A stretch of DNA of 64,000 bases from Brevipalpus yothersi (GCA_003956705.1 QZCP01000065.1:62001-126000), one strand, 5' to 3'; shown: positions 50,011 to 61,915, numbered from the stretch's first letter. Notes: generated by a model not told the origin, from the sequence alone. A program made the numbers and translations.

Positions 50011-50988
50011 GAAAGATGAATGGGAAGTATGCTTGATTAAGAGAAACAAAAAATTCAAACAATCTATTGGAAATGACTTTAAATCAAGGGGATAGCAACA
50101 ATCGAGTGAGCAACAAAAGCAAATTATGACCACAATTGAGCATCACATGAGATAATAAGTTTTTTCCCTTAAGAAAGAAGAATAGATCAGTCACCAGAGT
50201 TTGAAAATTTACATTGATGATCTAGTTGTTTCAAATGACTGTTTCGATACTCTAGAGAGTTTTGATGATCATGCAGGAAATTGACATTTGTCATGAATTT
50301 CAACTTGTCAAAAATCTAATCAATTCATAGTTTTTCTATTTTTTTGTCGAAAATCTCATTTTCCTAGCAGTTTTTCAAATTTTCTCGAAAATTTTCTGAA
50401 ACTCGTATATTTCTATAATTCTAGATTCCTGGTGATAAATGTCACGATCTTCACAGCGGTCAAAAGAAAAGATTATTTCGTAGCTAAAGATCATGGACAA
50501 CAGATAATCAGAATTGATTTCCCTTAGCCTCTGAATATAAAAACTCTGGGGTGACAAATTCAGCATGTTCGAAGATCAACCATGAACATCGGTATCAGAT
50601 TATTGTATTTCTCATGGCCAGAGGACTATGATCTGTTAGTCATTTGTGGGGATTGTGATTGATATGATACAGATGATAGGAAAAACACTGGAGACGATTT
50701 TAGCTTGCAGAGTGATCAGCTCAATCAAGCCATTGCATCAAATGATTGGACCTCACAATCGAGCCCACGATATGCACTCGATGATCAGATAGCCTTTTTC
50801 TAGACCTAATTGAATACTCATAGTTTGGAATGAAGAGAATGTGCCTATTTAGATAAGATGTACTCAGACTAAGCTTTTAGGCTTCATTATTACTCATCTT
50901 TTGTCAAGAGATAACTGAATGAACAAATTAATATAAAAACTCGATATGATAATCACTTTCACCACACAAGTCAATCTGATTCTACAGG
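50011..50988. other. divergent promoter interval, carboxypeptidase and cathepsin B
   Basis: About 980 bases between two divergently transcribed protease genes, so both promoters lie here. A TATA box for cathepsin B is visible at 50932-50938. No coding frame is supported. Confidence 0.55.
50932..50938 (+). promoter_or_regulatory. TATA box of the cathepsin B gene
   Basis: TATAAAA 51 bases upstream of the cathepsin B start codon. A pyrimidine-rich TTTCACCAC about 25 bases downstream would be a plausible transcription start, implying a short 5' UTR as in highly expressed secreted-enzyme genes. Confidence 0.6.
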
Positions 50989-52124
50989 ATGAAAGTTATG
51001 GTAGTATTTTTCGCCCTCTTCACCCTTTTCGGGTTAGGATTGGCTAAGCCATCTTTCCATCCTCTATCCCAGGAGATGATTGATCACATCAACTCCTTGA
51101 ACGTCCCATGGAAGGTAAGAGTGTTGAGATGAAATTTTTTTTGACTTCTATTCGTCATACATCATTCTTTTCATTCATTCTTTTTCATCATCATTTCATC
51201 AGGCAGGACAGAACTTTCATGAAAGTCAGTTACCGTATGTGAAGAGACTACTTGGAACAATTCGAGATGGATCTCGAAGACTTCCAACGAAAAAAATTGA
51301 AATCGCTAACGATCTACCCGACACTTTTGATGCAAGAACTCAATGGCCCGAATGTTCGACAATAGGATTGATACGTGATCAAGGCAGTTGTGGATCTTGT
51401 TGGGCATTTGGTTCAGTTGAAGCAATGTCTGATCGAATCTGTATCGCATCGAAAGGTCAAATCATCAAAAATGTATCTGCAGAAGATCTAAATGATTGTT
51501 GTGACACATGTGGATTCGGGTGCGGTGGAGGATTCCCCTCTACTGCTTGGTACCATTGGCAATCAAAAGGAATTGTCTCAGGTGGCTTGTATGGAGGTGA
51601 TGGATGTATGCCATACTCAATCGCTCCATGTGAACATCATGTTCCAGGACCTCGACCAAAGTGCACCGAACAAGACACTCCTCAGTGTGTACAACAATGT
51701 CAGTCTGGCTATCCTAAATCATACAGCGATGATAAAACTTTTGGTGGTGAGCCATACGCAATCGGAACAGATGCACAGCAAATACAAACCGAAATCTTTC
51801 AAAATGGACCAGTCCAGTCTGGTTTCACTGTTTATGATGATTTTCCAAGCTATAAATCAGGTGAGAGCTGTTCATACAATCTTGAATTTTTTCAACTCAT
51901 ACCTTGTCCTTAATTCAGGAGTTTACGTGCAAACTTCCCAAAAAGCTCTTGGCGGTCATGCTATCAAAATTCTTGGCTGGGGAACTGAGAATGGAGTAGA
52001 CTATTGGCTGGTTGCAAACTCCTGGAACACTGATTGGGGTGACAAGGGTTTCTTCAAAATCCGAAGAGGGACTAACGAATGTGGCATAGAGGATGAAGTT
52101 AACGCCGCACTTCCCAGATTCTAA
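50989..52124 (+). CDS. CTSB: cathepsin B-like cysteine peptidase
   Basis: A papain-family (C1A) lysosomal or digestive peptidase with endo- and dipeptidyl-carboxypeptidase activity. Three exons (50989-51114, 51203-51860, 51919-52124) join in phase, giving 329 aa. A signal peptide (1-19) precedes a short propeptide. The mature enzyme begins near LPDTFDART (about 80). Catalytic residues are Cys108 (GSCGSCWAF), His275 (GGHAIKI) and Asn295 (NSWNTDWG), with the oxyanion Gln at 102. The occluding loop holds both histidines (CEHHVPGPRP, 187-188), separating cathepsin B from other papain-like enzymes. AATAAA is at 52264-52269. It lies between a carboxypeptidase and an NTE-like gene. Confidence 0.97.
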
Positions 52125-52556
52125 TGAGCTGATAATGTCAGCAGCATCCGATTGAGTAATTTTTCGTTGGATTGCAGACAGGAAATGTCATATGCTCTGA
52201 TTCGATATACTGATAGAAAATCTGAATCATTTTCTGATCGATAAAGAACTGGATATTTTTGACAATAAAATTGAGACTATTTTGTATCAGACAGATAAAA
52301 TGAATTGGTTAATTAATTTATCCCTGAAGACTAGGGAGGCAGCAAATGAATAAAATCATCGCAAAAAAGTAGGGTCTATCTTCACAAATATACAAACTTT
52401 ACAGTGTTTCGTATGATTCGAAAATATGAGTCGAATATAAGTTCCGGTTGATACCAGTCCTTAATTTGGGAACCTTTGCTATCACAGTTAATGAGAAGCT
52501 CAGCCATGATTGGAATTCGAGTTGCTCAGCAAACATTATATCATGGATGTCTACCC
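52125..52556. other. 3' interval between cathepsin B and NTE-like genes
   Basis: Convergent 3' UTR region containing the cathepsin B polyadenylation signal. No gene is seen. Confidence 0.6.
52264..52269 (+). terminator. polyadenylation signal AATAAA
   Basis: It lies 139 bases after the cathepsin B stop. Confidence 0.7.
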
Positions 52557-54601
52557 CTATTCTTGGTGAGGATGAGCTACATTTTCGTTGTGCTGGTATG
52601 CTAACTGTAAAAACAAGAGATCAATTTGCATTAGAAAATAGTTATCCATAAGAAAAATGACAGACAAACTTACTGCACGATTACGGAGTGATTTGAGAGA
52701 ATCAATTTTCACAGGGCTGAACAGAGCTTTGCCATGAATGTAGCCAACCTCTTTAATCTCATCAAAACTACCGAACTGAAGAGTTTTCCATTTGTCAATA
52801 GGAGGTCGAATATAGGTACAATATTCACTGTTTTTCACTCTCTCCAGTTGCTGTACACAGCTAACAAAAGCTAAGCGTGATTGTATCTCAGGTAAACTTG
52901 GTACTTTAATCGGCTCACAAAATGGGTTCCAACGTTTCCATAGTAGCCACCAACCATTGAGAGTATCTCCATAATTATAAAGGTCGGTATCATCCTGACT
53001 GCCGACATCGATAGCGAGAATTATTTCAGCACCCATGCGATCTCGCATAATGTCTGCTGGTAAGTTATTTACATATCCTCCATCAAGAAGAAGATGTCCA
53101 TCGATAGGATCACACAGGGGAGGCAGGTATCCTGATAGAGACATAGAGGATCGCACATATCTCCACAAAGATCCGTTACAATGAACCCTCTGACAACTGA
53201 AAGTGATATCAGTGGTCACACAAAAAAATGGTCTCCACAGATCTTCGATTTGTCGATCACCAAAAAACTCGGATATTATTTGGTTGAATGCTGCACCGGT
53301 AAACATTGCTGTCACAGGGTAAGTGAGATCAATAATCTGTCGCCAGTACGATGTCATCTTTTTACAGAATTGTCTGGCTTTCTCGGTGAAAGACTCCATA
53401 CTCATCTCCTGGCAATAGAGAGCTCCCATGAACGCTCCGATGCTTACTCCTCCAATCATATCAATTGGTATATTGGCTTCGTAAAGAGCTTGAATCATTC
53501 CAACATGTGCAGCCCCTCTTGCACCACCTCCACCGAGAATAAGACCAATAGATGTGCCCGTAAGAAAACGAGCTAACCGGGAAAAGTCTGAATGCATATC
53601 AGGAGGAGATGTTACGATGGACGAATAATACTCTCGCAATTTGGCTTTAGATCTACAAACAAAAATTCTTTCAGGACATCTGAGATGATGATGGGATGAA
53701 CACCAAGATCTCATGTTGAGCCAAGCAACAGTGTTAGATGGTGGCTGGGTAGCGTGTTCGTGCAACAAGACCATACCTCTTTCAGCACCCAAACCAAGAC
53801 GATCCATTTGCTCTTCAACCCGACCAAGAGTGGGTTCAGACGAAGCGAGTCCAACCACCAATATGTAGTCCGCTTGTCGAACACAATAGTGACTCCAAGT
53901 AGTAAAATTTTTATCACATTGATACAAAATAAGTCTGTGTTGATTTTCCTGTAAGCCAAGCCACGAATTGACTCGACATTCATTGGGTGAATCGAATATA
54001 TTGGCACCGAGACATTCTTTGACAATTTCTGATGTGAGATGTAAGCAGGGTCTGATGGCAGATATCGAATGTAGAAGTTCCAATGCAAAAGCGTACAATG
54101 GAACATCATCACTAGCGGACACTAGAGCTACAGATGAAAAATTTGTACTAGGAGGCCTAGATATGATGCTCCGAGCAAAAATTGGTCGTTTTCTGCGAAA
54201 TTTTCCTGTAATAAAACACATGAAAATAATTTTATTCCACCAAAAGATCAAATGAACAGAGAAAAAGAGAGAAAGTTAAACATGTGTGGATATTACTTAC
54301 CAGGTAGAGATGATTTAACCTTTCGAATAAATTTTCGTCCATAAAACAGAACCTTGTCTCTTTTTCGAAATCGTGGCTTATTGGTATTAACAGTGGGTAT
54401 CGGTATTTTCACACGAACACGACGTAGAAGACGAATTAAGCCACTGACAAACAAAGAAAGTAATACAACAAATGTTGCTATATGAAGGTAGGATTGATTG
54501 AGATAATCTTTCAGCCATACTGAAAGCCAATCAATATTTTGTAAGCCAAGTAGAGGTAGAAGGTCCAAATAATCGGGAATTTGTAAGGACATAGAGAACA
54601 T
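52557..54601 (-). CDS. neuropathy target esterase-like lysophospholipase lacking cNMP-binding domains
   Basis: PNPLA6/7 family enzymes hydrolyse (lyso)phosphatidylcholine at the ER. Three exons (54301-54601, 52674-54205, 52557-52604) join in phase, giving 626 aa. The N-terminus has a membrane helix (about 41-58) and the family's basic block PRFRKRDKVLFYGRKFIRK (76-94). It continues at once into the region preceding the catalytic domain (DDVPLYAFALELLH, SWLGLQENQHRLILYQ, VAWLNMRSWCS) and the patatin domain: oxyanion loop GGGGARG (325-331), Ser355 in GVSIG, Asp475 in DGG. Catalytic residues are intact. Missing are several hundred residues holding the three cyclic-nucleotide-binding domains; the intron where they should be is only 95 bp. 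The last intron is 69 nt, in frame and stop-free. The start could be Met1 or Met4. Confidence 0.94.
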
Positions 54602-55533
54602 ATTATCTTAACATAAACGAAAGTCAATTATAAAAAATGATTGGTCCATCGAGAAGACAGCCAACAACGATATCTAATCAAAGTTAATTATCATCAGCAC
54701 ATGCATCAACAGTGCAATGTAACAGAGAAGTGAATGAAACATACTAAAAAAACATGATCAAAGGAAAACTTCAACATTTGATCTTGTTTATTTACCAAAA
54801 CATTTCATTGAAATGATTTCAACAACAGCAACTACAGCCACAGCAGATGTCGCTTCCAAAAATCGTCACGATTGCGTCATTTTTGTTATCACTTGATGGA
54901 AGAAAGAGAAAACTTTTTCTCTTTCTTTTGAAAAGATGAGAAACATGACAAGAACGTGAAAAGAGAGAGAAAAAGAAAGAAAGAGAGGGAGAAAGAGAAA
55001 GAAAAATGATCCCTTAAAATAGACACAATTTGGCAGCGTTTCTATTTGACTTACACTGATTTTTCACACTGTTAACCCATCGAGAAAAAAAAATTTTCTG
55101 TAGGTTTGAAAAGAGAGAGAAACTAGGTCTGTGTGCGTATGATAGTGAAAGGAGATCAGTTAATCGTGATGCTGTTTAGGACTATGGCTGATGGCGTTGA
55201 CATCTCCTCGAAGCCGTTTGAGAAGATGATGGAGAAGAAGAGGATGACGATCACTATCGTATGGCAAGTGATTTTATCGATTTTATTTATCATACTTTGA
55301 TTGATCTAGATGATTACGCTTTCTCACTCTCTCTCTTTCTCTCTTTCTCTCTTATAAACACATGTTCACCATTCATTCACTACTTGAAAGATATCAGAGC
55401 GACATTGAGAGATTGGTGATGATCAAGAAGTGTTCTTTTTGATCATTTCACGAACAAATCAATTTAAAGTTCGCGTATGCATGTTTCTTTTTTTTATTTG
55501 ATTTGAATTTTCGTGAAACGCAAAAAAAATATA
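54602..55533. other. divergent promoter interval, NTE-like and ZnT-like genes
   Basis: About 930 bases between two divergent genes. It contains a purine-rich GA/GAAA stretch at about 54958-55005 and a CT-rich stretch at about 55321-55352. No coding frame is supported. Confidence 0.55.
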
Positions 55534-57034
55534 ATGAATAATACACGAATTTTGAGAGTTTACAGTTATGCTGTGGTTTTTGGACTTTTGTTCATCATTG
55601 AACTTATAATTAATCAATTAACTCATTCCTTGGTTATTTTATCTGATTGTTATTACAACATGTTCATATGGTTAAATTTGATCCTTTCCATCATCAGCTT
55701 CCGGGTATGTACACTAAATTTTATCGATTATTCGTGAATTAAACAATGTTTCGTCATATTTTTTGCAACAAACTTGGGCTAATTTTTTCCTCTCTTCTCA
55801 CAGATGACAAATTCAGTCAGTTTACGGGCTACTTTTGGATGGGCAAGAATTGAAGTGCTTGGTGCACTTTTTAACATTATTTTCACAATCGCATTGTGTT
55901 TCTCCCTATTTGTTGAGGGAATACTTAACTTGATCCACTCATCTCACCATAAATCAGATGCCACTGATCCTTACATCCTCTTGATTCCTGGAATTGTTAG
56001 TTTATTTATGAACTTTTGCAGAGTTCTCCTTCTTGGAGGTAAGAGAGAGAGGAAAAAAATTATTCACTTGCACGATACTATACTCTAACTTCGTAAATCA
56101 TGATCAAATCAATCCAACAGAACCATTCGGACCAAGAAATTCTCATCTGAGTATACACGGAAAAGAGGTACAAGTCAACTGTGTCGTGTATGGCGATTGT
56201 GATCAACGAGCCAAGTCAAAGAAAAGAAAATCGCATCTTCGAGTCCCCGATGTGAAACCTAGTCCTAAACTATTACCACCGGAAATGGATCTGCAAACAA
56301 CAGATCGAAAAGCAGAGATTCAAGTTGAATCTTCACAAGAAGGTATTTTTTGATGGATGAGAATGAAATTGATCATTTTTGGTGTGAAAATGAGAGAAAA
56401 ATTTTTCAAATTATATCGATTTTCTTCCACAGAAGATTCTCCAACGTGTTGCTCAAAACTAATGAAATTTTTAGGCCGTTTACTTAAAGCCACAGGAACT
56501 CCATTGCTTCTTGTGGGTGCATCTTCAAGTTTACTGTTTGTAAATGAAGAAAATTTTGAACTCATCGATCCTATATCTGGACTATTAGGAATTTTTATCA
56601 TTCTCTCTGTGATTTATCCATCTTTAAAAGAATCGGGCTTAATTCTACTTCAAACAGTTCCCAAGCATATTGAAGTTGCCCACATGAAAAAGAAGTTGCA
56701 CAAAGAGTTTCCAGACATTCTGGAAATTCATGATCTTCATATATGGTGTTTAACGCGGGACAATATAATAGTCACATGCCATCTTGATCTGTTGCCATTG
56801 TCAACTGATTCCTACAAGAAGCTATCCGATCAAATAAGACGATTTTTTGTCAAAGAAGGAGTCACCATGGTCACTATCCAGCCAGAATTTCGACGCTCAG
56901 CATCTTGTAAGGAGGGTAAAAAGTGTCTCTACACTTGTTCCAAGGAAAAAGGAGAAGAATGTGATAAGAAGACTTGTTGCCATGTTGAAGCACCAGCAGT
57001 GGTTGAAGAGCAAAATCAAATAGTGCCTGTTTAA
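55534..57034 (+). CDS. ZnT1-like (SLC30) membrane protein without the metal-binding site
   Basis: Four exons (55534-55704, 55804-56038, 56121-56342, 56433-57034) join in phase, giving 409 aa. The cation diffusion facilitator fold is clear: LFIIELIINQLTHSLVILSD (helices 1-2), ATFGWARIEVLGALFN (helix 3), helix 4, a linker, helices 5-6 and a cytosolic C-terminal domain (EIHDLHIWCLTRDNIIVTCH). Transport needs His and Asp in helix 2 and again in helix 5. Here the helix 2 pair is replaced by Tyr41 and Ile45 and the helix 5 pair by Leu236 and Ser240. The His-rich loop of ZnT1 is replaced by a basic linker. The C-terminus is Cys-rich with CxxxxxC and CC pairs. The frame is clean and spliced, so this looks like a maintained pseudo-transporter, perhaps a partner of active ZnTs or a metal sensor. 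The start is the first ATG at 55534. Confidence 0.88.
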
Positions 57035-57876
57035 ATTGTCCAATCGGATGAATGACTTTGTCTCTATCTTGTTGGTAACATTGACAAGGACTATTTTGCA
57101 GAAAAAAGTTTTTCACTTTCTTGACCTCGAAAGAAGAAAAAAAGAATTGACGCTCAAAAAATAATCATAATTATCTTTCCATCATCAACGAAAAGCTCTC
57201 GAAATTTTATCAGAACATTTATACGAACAATACAAACAATATTTTCAATGAGCATCTGAAAGTGTTGACGATGAGCCCTTATAGACATGGAATATTTTCT
57301 ATCTTTTGTTGATGATTTGTTTTTTTCGCTCGACATTTATCTTACACATTTACCTTGGATAATTTTTTTCTACTCTAAAGAAAATCAATTTTCAAATATG
57401 GTTCTGTTGAATTTCTTGAACAAAAATTGTGCCAAAAATTTCGACTAGTCTTAGGACTGATGACTTTCAGACTCTGACCTCTAAGAAATGAGAAATAAAA
57501 AAGAGTGAGGTAATGGTATGAGCAACAGTCAAGATAAAGGAGTATGAACTCATCTGACCTCATAATATTTATTGCGAAGAAGGACAAGACATCATCCTTA
57601 GTTTACGATAAGAATTTATGTGTGCATTTACACACAGCAATCAATTGCTCAATTAGTGGAGCTGAATTGTGAATACAGAGAGTAGAAACAGTGACAATAT
57701 ATATCAGCAAGCAAGGGCGTGAATCAAGATTAGGATTGATCATCATCACACGAGAGTACTTGAATTTTCTGGTAGAGAGGAGTAATTTTTAGTGTCTTAA
57801 TTGTTCCTCTTGTGTTGATCATCTTTTTTTCGTGACTAGACTTTTCCAGGATAGCCTTGACATCAAAGTTCTCAAG
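57035..57876. other. intergenic between ZnT-like and carboxypeptidase genes
   Basis: About 840 bases holding the 3' UTR of the ZnT-like gene and the promoter of the carboxypeptidase. No clear TATA box or coding frame. Confidence 0.55.
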
Positions 57877-59268
57877 ATGCGTATATTTTCCAGTATTGTC
57901 CTTCTTTGGACACTTTCCTGTACAGTTTTGGGTGAACAAGATCGCGTTCTACAACTTCCTGGTCTTCCAGGTGATATTCCATTTCGATTGTATTCTGGCT
58001 ACTTGAATGCTTCCGAGGGTAAATATCTCCACTATATGTTTGCCGAAAGTACAAATGATCCTCCAAATGATCCTCTGGTACTCTGGTTGAATGGTGGTCC
58101 TGGATGCAGTTCTTTGCTTGGATTTTGGACTGAACAAGGTCCATTCCGAGTTCAGCCGGGCGGAAAAAAAGTGGAACCAAATCCGTGGGCATGGAATAAA
58201 ATTGCCAATATGCTATTCTTGGAATCACCTCCGGGAGTTGGTTTCTCTTATTCTGATTCGAGAAATTATACCACAGACGATGACATTGTGTCAATGGACA
58301 ATCTTTTGGCTCTCAAAAGTTTTTTCAAAAAATTTTCACAATATCGACAAAATGACCTCTATCTTACCGGTGAAAGCTATGCTGGAGTTTATATTCCAAC
58401 ACTTTCAGTTCGTCTACTATCAGAGCCCGATATTTTGTACAAAGGTTTTGCCATTGGCAACGGTTATCTTGATCAGGAAAAGTTGGGTAATTCGAAAGTA
58501 TACTTTGCATACTATCACGGATTGATTGATCATGTGGAGTGGACATCTCTGACTGAGCCTTGCTGTGCGAACCATATTGCAGATGAGGAACACTGTGAAT
58601 TTGTCAAAAATCCTAATCCAACATGCAATCGACTGGTAGCCAATATTACCAATAGAATAGCCTCATATGGACTGAATCCGTACAATGTGTACGACAGATG
58701 TGATTCGAACAATCTCAATCAGAAGCCACATCAGCACCAAAAATTGACTTATGGTCGCTCTTTGGCCGGATGGAATCTATTGCTCAAGCCTTTGAAAGCC
58801 AGTAAGAAAGATACGCCTGTTCTTCCGTGTGTTAGTGATGCTGATTTGGAAGCTTATCTGAATACCCGTTATGTGAGAAAAGTTTTACACATTCCATCGT
58901 TCTTGCCCAAATGGACCGATTGTAATGAACAAATTTTGGATACTTATGGCAATATTTACAAATCTCTCAAGAAGCAAGTACTTCAATCGCTGAATGCTGG
59001 AATACGCGGAATGATCTACAATGGAGACATTGATATGGTGTGTGATTTTCTGGGTGATCAATGGTTTGTTGAGGATCTCGGAATTCCGGCCATATCTGAG
59101 TATCAGACATGGCATGTGGACAATCAAACTGCTGGTTTTGTTAAACACTTCCAGTCAAATCTTACCCTGGTAACCGTAAGAGGGGCAGGACATATGGTTC
59201 CAACTGATCGACCTGTGGCCGCCTTCAAAATGTTCCAAACATTCCTGGAGGGCCATAAATTTGTTTGA
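57877..59268 (+). CDS. CTSA: lysosomal protective protein / cathepsin A-like serine carboxypeptidase
   Basis: S10 carboxypeptidase that removes C-terminal residues in lysosomes; vertebrate cathepsin A also stabilises sialidase and beta-galactosidase. Single exon, 463 aa. A signal peptide (1-19) is followed by the mature start (LQLPGLPG), WLNGGPGCSS (70-79), ESPPGVGFSYS, Ser167 in GESYAG, Asp386 in YNGDIDMVC and His439 in GAGHMVPTDRP. All motifs are canonical. N-glycosylation sequons include NAS, NYT, NIT and NLT. I took the ATG at 57877 because it begins a good signal peptide; an in-frame upstream start would bury it. AATAAA is at 59475-59480. Its paralogue at 48580-50010 has diverged at several conserved positions. 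Confidence 0.97.
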   Translation: MRIFSSIVLLWTLSCTVLGEQDRVLQLPGLPGDIPFRLYSGYLNASEGKYLHYMFAESTNDPPNDPLVLWLNGGPGCSSLLGFWTEQGPFRVQPGGKKVEPNPWAWNKIANMLFLESPPGVGFSYSDSRNYTTDDDIVSMDNLLALKSFFKKFSQYRQNDLYLTGESYAGVYIPTLSVRLLSEPDILYKGFAIGNGYLDQEKLGNSKVYFAYYHGLIDHVEWTSLTEPCCANHIADEEHCEFVKNPNPTCNRLVANITNRIASYGLNPYNVYDRCDSNNLNQKPHQHQKLTYGRSLAGWNLLLKPLKASKKDTPVLPCVSDADLEAYLNTRYVRKVLHIPSFLPKWTDCNEQILDTYGNIYKSLKKQVLQSLNAGIRGMIYNGDIDMVCDFLGDQWFVEDLGIPAISEYQTWHVDNQTAGFVKHFQSNLTLVTVRGAGHMVPTDRPVAAFKMFQTFLEGHKFV

Positions 59269-61915
59269 TAATGATGGCAACATTCATGGAATAATTTACA
59301 CTTCGTTCCGCAGCTAGCAAAAGATGGAAATGTTTTTCTATGCTAATGTTCTGCTCATCAGAACATTCCCTGATATGATGAGGAGAGAAGTTCCATTAGC
59401 AGAATGACCACTAATACTGTGGACTATACATACAAAATGAGTTATTGATCCATCCTCTTCAAATAGAGAGACAAAATAAAACAATTTCGCAAGAAGATTT
59501 TGTCCTCATGTGTACAATAGATTTCGATGTTGAGAGTATGAGCTGGAAATGGGTTGGAATCGATGTTAGTTTTCATGTTTGTAACATTTTGTTAACACAG
59601 TGAATGGAAAAAAATTTTTTAACCAGACAGGAAAGCTCTTACTGATAGATGCAATCAAGCTTTTTCATCAAAGATTTATTTTAAGCTGAAGAAATTTCTC
59701 GTATATTGATCAGCGATAACTTGATGCTTCCGATTCGTTTCCAGCTTCTTGCGGTGTAGATCATCATGTAATAAGTCTACCGGAAAAGCTGGCACAATTT
59801 TATCTGATTGAATTTTATGGCTTGGTCTTTAGCGCAAGACTGAATTGGACACACTTTTTTCGATTTGATTTATGGAATGAAGCTCTTGGCCTAGTGAGTA
59901 TTTCAAGTGAAAATTTTTTCCCAGAAAAATATGAGCTTGTGAAGGGGAAAAAATTTACCCTCTCATGAATCGCTAGTAGATCATTTGGAAGTCAAAAGAA
60001 AACTTCTTTCTCTTCCAAAAAGATGCAAAAATTGAATAGATTAGGTTGAATTAATGTTCTTTTTACCTCCTCTTGAGTGTTAAGAAATGAAAAGAGCTCA
60101 AACAAGTTGAAAATCGTTTATATTGAGGGCCAAAAGAGCTATTCAGAGTCTTTAAGCTTGTATATGCTTGTATATTGCCTCTTCAGACATATTTCACTGT
60201 AATTCATTCTCGGTTGCTGTGTAAAGTCTGAAAAGAGGTTTCTGAACTACACCATGTATACACAATCAACATAGGCTTCTTGGAAAAACATTTCTGCTGA
60301 GACTTACTGCTAGCCGGTAATTGTGTAAAGAGATGCTTTTGCACATAAATATCATGGATGAGTGTTGTTCTGGTTGATTGGAAATTGAGTTGCTTGCTCG
60401 ATTGCTTACTGGTTGCTGGGCTCAGTCAGACAACAGATATGTTGAGATAAAGCTTTCTCACCACATTTCGAAGATAGGGTTGCTAATTGATTTCTCGATA
60501 AAATTATCCATCCAATCAGTGCAATACTTATGATCATCACTTGATTATCAAATTGCAAATCGCAAAATTGATGATTCTCTTTCAGCTTAATCAAACTTAC
60601 CCACTCAATGTGAAAGGACACACCTCGTAAGCCAATTGGACAGTTAAAACAAGAGCAAAGCCGAGAAGTCTCAACTTAGCTATCCTTTGTCTGTCTGGTC
60701 TGTTTTACGAGACTAATAAAACATACATTTTGCTTGGCTGTCGGCATTATGAGGTCATAAGAATCCATCTTACTTGTTGGATCTCCAGACATCAGCGGAG
60801 TGATCCAGATTCTTTCACTTTGGAAGGAAGAAAATTTTATTAATCTTCAGGAGCCACAAAAAAATACTTTGAAGATTTGAGTCTTCAAAAATTATGATGA
60901 AGAGAAGAAAATTGAGAAATTGAAATGTGATGATGGGAAATTCAAATTGAGATGACTAGATTAATTAATTGAAAAAAAAGAGATCAGAGAAACCAAGATA
61001 TCATGACAAATTGGAAGAGTTGATCGAAAGAGAGATCAAATTTCTGCTCAGATTGAAAATTAGATTGATGATCGAATGGCCAGCAAAAAATAAATATATT
61101 CAAAAGTATCTCGACCAAAAAGGTTCATTATTATTGTCGTAAGTGTCGATTCTTCCGATTATGGTTTTGAGAATTAAGTTCTTCATTTGAGGTTTTTGGA
61201 TTTGAAGTCAGATTTTCTTCTTCAACTTCAACTTTTTACCGGTGAAAACCAGTGAGATTTCACAGTTGTATTAGTCTGTCGAAAAATGTGGAAAGAAACT
61301 GACATATGAGTAAAAAGTTGAGAATTACCAGGTATATTGGTCATAGGACAAGATGGAGAGAGAGATCGACCCAATCAGACAATTGTGAGTTGAATAGCCT
61401 ATCCAAACTTGCGTGCAAAGAGAAAAATTAGGTTGATTTAGCGATGATCCTGACTATCAAAATCGAAAAGGAGTAGTTTAGTTTAACAGGTAGGAATATA
61501 ATTAAAATCATGAGAGGTGATACTATAACAACAAAGCAGAAGCTTAATGACGAAAGCTGTAAGGAAATTGAAAAATTAATATAAGATAGAAGTTTGCTAA
61601 GAATTATGGGAGATCTTTTATGATTTCCTCTGTTATGAGTGAGGATCAAAAATTTTTAATTGCAAAGTGAGTGAGTCGGAGAATGCCAATGTTCATACAA
61701 AGGAGAGAAGAATTATGAAAATGAAAAAAAAGGAAGTCTTCAACAGTAGGGATGAAAAAATACCAGTGATTACAATGTTGACTCCATTGTTTCATTGGGA
61801 AATCGGTAGAGAACATTATCATGGCGAAAAGTTTCAGGCTTCGAATGGATGAATATCAAATTCAATCAGCTTTGTCTCACTTTCGAAACCTTTGCAAATT
61901 AATTAATCGGTCCAC
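59269..61915. other. intergenic, about 2.6 kb
   Basis: It contains the 3' UTR of the carboxypeptidase and presumably that of the LITAF-like gene. Open frames here are short and lack recognisable motifs. It has fewer purine tracts than the rest of the noncoding DNA. Confidence 0.5.
59475..59480 (+). terminator. polyadenylation signal AATAAA
   Basis: It lies 206 bases after the cathepsin A-like stop. Confidence 0.65.

Noticed and set aside
51492..51918. Alternative plus-strand frame across cathepsin B exon 2
   Set aside because: It is a shadow; only its last part, after the acceptor at 51918, is real coding sequence (exon 3).
57872..59148. Minus-strand frames opposite the cathepsin A-like gene
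   Set aside because: They are antisense shadows of a strongly supported coding exon.
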